A DNA stretch of 64,000 nucleotides from Streptomyces halobius. GTDB lineage: Bacteria > Actinomycetota > Actinomycetes > Streptomycetales > Streptomycetaceae. The translations under genes were made by a program, and so were the position numbers. This document shows, piece by piece, positions 57,888 through 64,000 of this stretch (positions within the stretch are counted from its first letter, which is position 1; the number at the start of each line of letters is the position of its first letter). The notes under the pieces are model-generated. The model was not told where the DNA came from, did not search any database, and saw only the letters and a program-made list of their open reading frames with translations. The DNA lies in the NCBI RefSeq assembly GCF_023277745.1, contig NZ_CP086322.1, positions 7,440,001 to 7,504,000 on the forward strand. Reading direction: 5' to 3'.

Positions 57888-60030
57888 CGATGTCCTTCAA
57901 GGCGGTGGCGTAGTAGTCGAGTTCCTCTTCCAGCTCCTCCAGGCCGTCGGTGTCGTCATCGCCCGACTCTGGCTCCTGGTCCTGGACGGCCTCGATCGCC
58001 GGCGGCGTCGGCTGCTTGGGAAGGGACAGCACGCGTGCGACCGACGGCAGTGAACTGACATCGTCGGCTGGCTGCTCGGGAAGATCCAGGGCGACCTGTT
58101 CGCGAGAGAGCCGCAGGGCCATCCGCCGTTCGACCAGGGACGTGCCCAGGCCCAGGTTCCACCGCTTCAGCAGCAGGGCGATGGCGAGCCGGTCGTCGGG
58201 ATAGGTGTATTCCTTCGCCGCAAGGCGCCGGGCGAACTGCAGCGCTTCCTCACTCAGCGGCATGGCCAGGCTGGGCGCGTGCTCCCACTGAAGGGTGTGC
58301 CAGACGCGCTCGTGGTCCCGGAAGTGGATCCGGGTGACGTCGTCAGGGTCTGCGAAGAACGGCAGCCGCCGTTTGTCCAGGTCGATGTCGGAGCCGGCCA
58401 TATCCCGCAGTCCGTCGAGGCAGCCGCCGTTGTAGCGGCGGCCGTTGATCTCGACGCCGTAGTGCTGGACGGTGCGCATCGTGACGTCGAGGAACTCGTA
58501 GGCCAGGTGCGGGTCACGGGGCACCTCGATGTAGCCCGCCCGCGCGAGACCATGCTCGAACATCGCCGCAGGAGACAACTCCACCTTCGGCAAGTACGGG
58601 TCGAGCAGCCCCGCGTGTGGCCTGCGGTGATACGTCACCGCGGTCCACTCGCGGATGATCGCCTCCAACTCGTGGTGGAAAAAGAAGGCGTCCTTCTCCG
58701 GGTTCAGGCCGCGCGAGTGGATGTCGGGTCCCTTGTAGCCGGGCAGCCGCTGCAGCAGGTCTTCCCGCAGAGTGCGGAAATAGCGCTCCACCGGCCCCTT
58801 GTCCCGGCCCGTGCGCAGCCTCGCCGGCTGCACCGAGATCCCCATCCGTCGGCAGACGCTGGTCAGATGCGCTGACAGGTAGATCTTGCCGTGGTCGACG
58901 ATCAATGTATCCGGAGCCACCTTCGGGCCCCAGACCCCGGTGACGGGCCCGTGGACGGCCTCGGCCTCCACCAGCACACCGCGCGGAATGCCGTGCTCGG
59001 GCCAAGCCGCTTCCCTCGGGCAGCTCTCCGGAACCGGCTGGGGACGGTAAGCCTGATAGAGAACGGCCGCCGCGTCGATCGCCTTCGTCGACACCGGAGT
59101 CACCCGCAGACCGATGATGCAGCGGGTGTACCAGTCCATCGCGACGGTCAACTCCGCCTGCATCCACCGCAGCGTCACCGGGTCGAGCGCGAACACATCC
59201 AGCCGCGTGGTGTCCATCAGCACGTACTCGCCCGGCCGCGTGGGCCGCAGCTTCCCGTAGACCCCCCTCGGGCGGTCGGCGATATCCCGGTTGCGCTTGG
59301 TACTCAGCCGGAACGTCGGATGGCGCCGCTCCAGCTCCTGCATCCACCGATACGCCGTCGTCCGAGGCGGCACGGGTACCTTGACCAGCTTGAACCTTGT
59401 CCTGACGCGGGCCTCGACCTCTTCCAGCACCAACTTCACTGAGGGCCGCGACTCCTCCTCGTACTCCCTCAGCACCTCCTCTGCGGCCTCGACCCAGCGC
59501 GGATCGGCGTTGCCCAGCCCGCCGTCCACCTGCGCGGTCTTCGGCACCAGACCGGCCTCGCCCAGCTCCCGGAAGGCCCGTGCCCACCGGCGCACCGTCC
59601 GCGAGGTGACCCCCAGTTCCGCCGCCTTGGCCTCACACCTGGCCTGCATAGGCAGGCCAGGGGCGTACTGAGGGCGCGGCTCATCCGGTCGTGGGAGGTC
59701 CTCGCTGCCCGAGCGGTAGCCCGTCAGCAACTCCCGGACATGCTCGGCCCGCTCCAGGACCTCCTTTTCCTCCTCTTTGGTCAGCCGGTTCAGCACCACG
59801 GCCGCGACATCCTCGTCATCGGCGGACGACGGGCCCGACCTGTCGTGGATCAGCTCGGCGCGGTCGGAGGTCAGCAACTCACGCAGCGACATCCGGGCCA
59901 GCCGGTCGCGTCCGTCCTTGAGGACGACCTCCATGCCCGTGGCCAGGCTGGCGAACTCCACGACCTCGACCGTCTCGCCGTCCAGCCGGAAATGCGTCCC
60001 AACCCCCAGCTTCGTCCCCGCCCCGCTCAT
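57874..60030 (-). CDS. tnsB: TnsB-type DDE transposase
   Basis: A 718-residue retroviral-integrase-superfamily transposase that cuts and joins the 3' ends. N-terminal HTH DNA-binding regions include ELGVTSRTVRRWARAFRELG (about 138-158). The rve catalytic core has Asp273 (LMDTTRLDV), Asp379 (LIVDHGKIY) and Glu415 (KGPVERYFRTL), a complete DDE triad. A Mu-type beta-barrel follows, and the tail is acidic (QEPESGDDDTDGLEELEEEL), a likely TnsC contact. I chose the ATG at 60030, which overlaps the tnsA stop (ATGA); the frame extends upstream inside tnsA without similarity. Confidence 0.93.
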   Translation of the reverse strand: MSGAGTKLGVGTHFRLDGETVEVVEFASLATGMEVVLKDGRDRLARMSLRELLTSDRAELIHDRSGPSSADDEDVAAVVLNRLTKEEEKEVLERAEHVRELLTGYRSGSEDLPRPDEPRPQYAPGLPMQARCEAKAAELGVTSRTVRRWARAFRELGEAGLVPKTAQVDGGLGNADPRWVEAAEEVLREYEEESRPSVKLVLEEVEARVRTRFKLVKVPVPPRTTAYRWMQELERRHPTFRLSTKRNRDIADRPRGVYGKLRPTRPGEYVLMDTTRLDVFALDPVTLRWMQAELTVAMDWYTRCIIGLRVTPVSTKAIDAAAVLYQAYRPQPVPESCPREAAWPEHGIPRGVLVEAEAVHGPVTGVWGPKVAPDTLIVDHGKIYLSAHLTSVCRRMGISVQPARLRTGRDKGPVERYFRTLREDLLQRLPGYKGPDIHSRGLNPEKDAFFFHHELEAIIREWTAVTYHRRPHAGLLDPYLPKVELSPAAMFEHGLARAGYIEVPRDPHLAYEFLDVTMRTVQHYGVEINGRRYNGGCLDGLRDMAGSDIDLDKRRLPFFADPDDVTRIHFRDHERVWHTLQWEHAPSLAMPLSEEALQFARRLAAKEYTYPDDRLAIALLLKRWNLGLGTSLVERRMALRLSREQVALDLPEQPADDVSSLPSVARVLSLPKQPTPPAIEAVQDQEPESGDDDTDGLEELEEELDYYATALKDIDDDE

Positions 60031-60755
60031 GCGGCCCTCCGCAGCACGTGCCTCGCACTCAGCGGCCGGTCCAACGCGGTCGTCACATGCCCGGACCACA
60101 GCAGGTGCAGCACCGCCGACTTCACCAGCGGCCGGGGACACTCCGGCAGCAGCCGGAAGGCATCTCCCAGCGACATGCCGCCCAGCTCCGTGGCCCGCAG
60201 CGCAGCCACCAGGTCAGGTTCGAATAGCCAGGCGCGGCGGTAGCCGGCCAGGAACCGGATGTTTTCCAGCACGTGCGAATCTGGTTCGCTCCACACCTCG
60301 TACCGCCACCCGCGCGACGTGACCGCCTCTCGCGTCCAGGCGAAGGTGAAGGCGACTTCTGGCTTCTCAAGCCGGTGGCGCGGCTTGACGTCCACAACCA
60401 CCGGACCGTCGTCCGTCAGCAGCAGATAGTCCGGGATGTGCTTACGGACCTTGCCATCGATATCGGTCTTGAGCAGGAACGGCTGGGCGACGATGTGCCG
60501 CACCTCCGGAGCGAAGTCGGCGAACAACAGCCGCCCCAGCTCCAGCCGAGACTCGTAGATCACGTGATCGCCCACGGTCGCTGACCAGTACGTGCCCGAG
60601 TAGTGCTGCTGCCCCTTGTGCCAGCGGAACGTCCGCCACGGGCGAGCCTCCCGCAGCAGCCCGAGCGGCACCGACGACCACTCCAGGTCCTCCGCCACCG
60701 CCTCGTCACCACGCCGGACACTCAGCCGTACCGGCGCGGCCACCGCTGTATCCAT
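60027..60755 (-). CDS. tnsA: TnsA-type endonuclease subunit
   Basis: A 242-residue restriction-enzyme-like nuclease that cuts the 5' strands at transposon ends, allowing cut-and-paste rather than replicative transposition. The active-site set is visible: Glu68 in IYESRLELGRLLFADF, Asp109 in HIPDYLLLTDD, and Asp122/Lys124 in VVVDVKPRHR. I chose the ATG at 60755 (MDTAVAAPVRLSVRRGDE), where family similarity starts as I remember it. An ATG at 60899 or 60890 would add about 45 residues that run into the conserved end sequence, and is the alternative. It is the first gene of the operon, next to the right end. Confidence 0.88.
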   Translation of the reverse strand: MDTAVAAPVRLSVRRGDEAVAEDLEWSSVPLGLLREARPWRTFRWHKGQQHYSGTYWSATVGDHVIYESRLELGRLLFADFAPEVRHIVAQPFLLKTDIDGKVRKHIPDYLLLTDDGPVVVDVKPRHRLEKPEVAFTFAWTREAVTSRGWRYEVWSEPDSHVLENIRFLAGYRRAWLFEPDLVAALRATELGGMSLGDAFRLLPECPRPLVKSAVLHLLWSGHVTTALDRPLSARHVLRRAA

Positions 60756-60968
60756 CGGACCACTAACCCCGCGTTTCCCGAGGCGGCCCCGTCGGCCGCC
60801 GAACGCCGGGGTCCTGCCCCAGTCACGTACGCAGACGACGACCGGGGTGGTCCTGTACACAAAGAGGGGAACTACTCGCTCACGGGGCATGAATCCCATC
60901 CCCCTGTCCTATTGGCCACGCGGTGGACACCGCCGGTGGGAAAAGGACACGGGATCTGGGATCCCACA
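60756..60968 (-). other. transposon right end and probable operon promoter region
   Basis: Reading inward from 60968 on the minus strand: TGTGGGATCCC, CGTGTCCTTTTCC (60951-60939, inverted relative to 54930-54942), GGTGTCCACCGCG and GGGATTCATGCC (60897-60886). The last block and the terminal block are preserved in the relic at 54744-54828, which argues that they are functional. Confidence 0.65.
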
Positions 60969-60973
60969 GCTAG
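60969..60973. repeat. right copy of the 5-bp target duplication GCTAG
   Basis: It directly follows the ACA terminus. It contains the stop codon of the GH15 gene (TAG on the minus strand, 60970-60972). Confidence 0.85.
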
Positions 60974-62775
60974 CCGCCCCCGTAGGCCCCGCTCGCGGTC
61001 AGCCGCAGGGCCGTGTCGATCAGCGGAACGTGGCTGAACGCCTGCGGGAAGTTCCCCACCTGCCGCTTGAGCCGGGGATCCCACTCCTCCGCCAGCAGCC
61101 CGAGGTCGTTGCGGAGCGAGAGCAGCTTCTCGAAGAGCTTGCGGGCCTCCTCCACCCGGCCGATCATCGCGAGGTCGTCGGCGAGCCAGAACGAGCAGGC
61201 CAGAAAGGCCCCTTCGTCGCCTTCGAGGCCGTCCACCCCGAGCCCTTCGCCGGACGTCGGGTAGCGCAGCACGAAACCGTCCTCGGTGCCCAGCTCCCGC
61301 TGGATCGCCTCGATGGTGCCGATGACGCGCTTGTCGTCCGGCGGCAGAAAGCCCATCTGCGGGATCAACAGCAGCGAGGCGTCCAGCTCCTGTGAGCCGT
61401 ACGACTGGGTGAAGGTGTTGCGCTCCTTGTCGTACCCCTTCTCGCAGACGTCCCGGTGGATGGTCTCGCGCAGGTCCTTCCAGCGCTCCAGCGGGCCGTC
61501 GACGTCCCCGGACTCGATCAGCTTGACGGTGCGGTCGACGGCGACCCAGGTCATGACCTTGGAGTGGACGAAGTGCCGGCGCGGGCCGCGGACCTCCCAG
61601 ATCCCCTCGTCCGGCTCGTCCCAGTGCTTCTCCACCCAGCGGATCAGCTTCAGCTGCAGCACGGAGGCGTAGTCGTTACGGGCCAGCCCCGTCATGTGCG
61701 CCAGGTGCAGCGCCTCGGTGACCTCGCCGTAGACGTCCAGCTGGAGCTGGCCCGCGGCGCCGTTGCCGACCCGTACGGGCTGCGAACTCTCGTACCCCGG
61801 AAGCCAGTTGAGCTCGTTCTCGCCCAGTTCCCGCTCCCCGGCGATGCCGTACATGATCTGCAGGTTCTCCGGATCGCCGGCCACCGCCCGCAGCAGCCAC
61901 TCGCGCCAGGCCCGCGCCTCTTCCCGGTAGCCGGTGCGCAGCAGGGAGGACAGGGTGATCGCCGCGTCGCGGAGCCAGGTGAAGCGGTAGTCCCAGTTGC
62001 GGACGCCGCCGATGCACTCCGGCAGGGAGGTCGTCGGCGCCGCCACGATCCCGCCGGTCGGCGCGTACGTCAGCGCCTTGAGGGTGATCAGTGAGCGCAC
62101 CACCGCGTCGCGGTACGGACCGTGGTACGTGCAGTGCTCGACCCAGTCGCGCCAGAAGTCCTCGGTGGCCTCCAGTGACGCCTCCGGTTCCGCCAGCGCC
62201 GGCGGCTGGTGGTGGGAGGGCTGCCAGCTGATCGTGAACGCGATCCGCTCGCCGGGCGAGACCGTGAAGTCGGAGTACGTCGTCAGATCCTTGCCGTAGG
62301 TCTCCGCGGAGGTGTCCAGCCACACCGAGTCCGGGCCCGCGACCGCGACCGTGCGGTGGTCCACCTTGTGGACCCAGGGGACGACCCAGCCGTACGAGAA
62401 CCGCATCCGCAGCTCCGAGCACATCGGGACGCGCCCGCTGACGCCTTCCACGATCCGGATCACCTGAGGGGCGCCGTCACGCGGCGGCATGAAGTCGATG
62501 ATCCGTACGGTGCCGCGCGGGGTGTCCCACTCGGATTCGAGGACGAGGGAATCGCCTCGGTAGCGGCGGCGGTCGGCCGGCGCCGGACGGCTCCCGGGGG
62601 CGCTCGCGGGCCCCATCCGCCAGAAGCCGTGCTCCTCGGTGCCCAGGAGGCCCGCGAAGACCGCCGGTGAGTCGAAGCGCGGCAGACACAGCCAGTCGAC
62701 CGTGCCGTCCCGGCACACTAGAGCGGCGGTCTGCATATCGCCGATGAGTGCGTAGTCCTCAATGCGCCCGGCCAC
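60970..62775 (-). CDS. GH15-family glycosidase (glucoamylase/trehalase type)
   Basis: A 601-residue cytosolic glycoside hydrolase of family 15, the length and layout of actinobacterial GH15 trehalases. An N-terminal beta-sandwich (IEDYALIGDMQTAALVCRDG, VDWLCLPRFDSPAVFAGLLG) precedes the (alpha/alpha)6 barrel with GGVRNWDYRFTWLRDAAITL, the family-typical tract near the catalytic region, and EEWDPRLKRQVGNFPQAFSH near the C-terminus. Trehalose or oligosaccharide hydrolysis is inferred. GTG start at 62775 with GGGAG 9 bases upstream. The stop codon is the insertion point of the Tn7-like element, and the protein appears intact. Confidence 0.92.
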   Translation of the reverse strand: MAGRIEDYALIGDMQTAALVCRDGTVDWLCLPRFDSPAVFAGLLGTEEHGFWRMGPASAPGSRPAPADRRRYRGDSLVLESEWDTPRGTVRIIDFMPPRDGAPQVIRIVEGVSGRVPMCSELRMRFSYGWVVPWVHKVDHRTVAVAGPDSVWLDTSAETYGKDLTTYSDFTVSPGERIAFTISWQPSHHQPPALAEPEASLEATEDFWRDWVEHCTYHGPYRDAVVRSLITLKALTYAPTGGIVAAPTTSLPECIGGVRNWDYRFTWLRDAAITLSSLLRTGYREEARAWREWLLRAVAGDPENLQIMYGIAGERELGENELNWLPGYESSQPVRVGNGAAGQLQLDVYGEVTEALHLAHMTGLARNDYASVLQLKLIRWVEKHWDEPDEGIWEVRGPRRHFVHSKVMTWVAVDRTVKLIESGDVDGPLERWKDLRETIHRDVCEKGYDKERNTFTQSYGSQELDASLLLIPQMGFLPPDDKRVIGTIEAIQRELGTEDGFVLRYPTSGEGLGVDGLEGDEGAFLACSFWLADDLAMIGRVEEARKLFEKLLSLRNDLGLLAEEWDPRLKRQVGNFPQAFSHVPLIDTALRLTASGAYGGG

Positions 62776-63200
62776 GTGCCTCTCCCGTCGAACTGGAGTG
62801 ACGCCCCCCATGGGACGTGTTAGCTGTCCGTCCTGCCCATGAAACGTCGCCGAGCAGCGGGACCGGAAATCGGGCGGGGGTGGTGCCTTCCCGGACGGCT
62901 CGTTGCGAGTGTCCGAGCAGGATACGACGCACGCGGGTGATCCGCGCGCCGCTCGCGAGGAGTGGGGTGGTCCGATTGGGTGGGCCGGTCGCGGAGAGGC
63001 CATGCGCAAGGGCAGGGGTGTGGCCGGACGCGACCGTGCCCGGTCGCTGATAGCCTGGTACCCCGTGGACCGGTGGGACCCCCAGATGTCACGGCAGATG
63101 TCACGGCACCCCCGAACCGCAGCGAACGCACCCCCTGAAACCCAGGCCGGCGCCGCTTCGCACCTCTCCACCACGCGACCACGGGAGCCCCCTCTTGGCC
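62776..63200. promoter_or_regulatory. divergent promoter region of the GH15 gene and pyrG
   Basis: A 425-base region with a perfect 12-bp tandem repeat AGATGTCACGGC (63084-63095, 63096-63107) about 95 bases before the pyrG ATG. GCTGATAGCCTGG near 63047-63059 is a possible -10 region for pyrG. No gene seen. Confidence 0.5.

Positions 63201-64000
<800 letters not shown>

Larger units (their letters stand above)
54836..60968 (-). mobile_element. compact Tn7-like transposon (TnsABC plus TniQ), 6133 bp
   Basis: The ends begin TGTAGGTTCCC (left, 54836) and TGTGGGATCCC (right, read inward from 60968), 9 of 11 identical, with the 5'-TGT...ACA-3' termini and the 5-bp duplication (GCTAG) characteristic of Tn7 relatives. 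The four genes tnsA-tnsB-tnsC-tniQ form one overlapping operon running from the right end to the left and fill the element; there is no cargo. As in Tn7, the tnsA-side end faces the 3' end of the target gene, here a GH15 glycosidase gene whose TAG stop lies inside the target duplication. Confidence 0.88.

Noticed and set aside
54836..60968. A CRISPR-associated (CAST) or TnsE-bearing version of Tn7
   Set aside because: No cas genes, CRISPR repeats or TnsE-like gene lie within the ends; the four genes fill the element.

Overview
The window is high-GC actinobacterial chromosome, almost certainly Streptomyces. The evidence is the 16S rRNA sequence and an rrn operon without spacer tRNAs, two chaplin genes, desferrioxamine genes with DmdR/IdeR-type iron boxes, frequent GTG and TTG starts, and the order tlyA-nadK-recN ... 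pyrG. It reads as conserved chromosomal core interrupted by mobile DNA.

Region 1 (1-18030) is core: a SixA-type phosphatase, serB, an FHA/ABC transporter fusion, an SLT transglycosylase, a nitroreductase, a GAF histidine kinase with its NarL-type regulator, two chaplins, an ABC ATPase, an NfeD/SPFH pair, a TauE permease, an HNH nuclease, a PEBP-like protein, Spo0M and a 3-methyladenine DNA glycosylase. Region 2 (18030-23890) is a complete 16S-23S-5S operon with promoter-like leader repeats, processing stems and a strong terminator. Region 3 (23960-27354) holds a protein with a long Arg/Gly/Asp-rich repeat domain joined to a helical-repeat domain, then an IS110 element with a possible bridge-RNA zone.

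Region 4 (27355-41341) is iron metabolism. desABCD (minus strand, iron box upstream of desA) makes desferrioxamine. About 3 kb away lie a siderophore-interacting reductase, a binding lipoprotein, two FecCD permeases and a FecE ATPase; a second iron box sits between the divergent uptake genes. A DUF1015 gene and a HAD phosphatase separate the two sets. Region 5 (41415-54195) carries tlyA-nadK ... recN, split by an insertion zone (a 121-bp MITE-like element, an IS1182 remnant, a small secreted protein and an S41 peptidase), then a MraY-like membrane protein, a GT4 glycosyltransferase, a LysE exporter and a PucR regulator.

Region 6 (54382-60973) is the most striking. A compact Tn7-like transposon (TnsA, TnsB, TnsC/TniB, TniQ; no cargo) occupies 54836-60968, with TGT/ACA termini and a 5-bp GCTAG target duplication. 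It has inserted exactly at the stop codon of a GH15 glycosidase gene. Next to its other end lies a relic of a second, related right end, whose terminus would have been 2 bp from the same target. Repeated, directed insertion at the 3' end of the GH15 gene, in the manner of Tn7 at glmS, is the simplest reading. The TniQ protein has an unusually long C-terminal half with several apparent HTH segments, a plausible target reader. The relic has been joined by deletion to the C-terminal half of a LacI-type gene. The window ends inside pyrG.

A second cross-cutting observation is a short repeat family inserted in frame in three unrelated coding sequences (desA, the siderophore-interacting protein and the PucR regulator).
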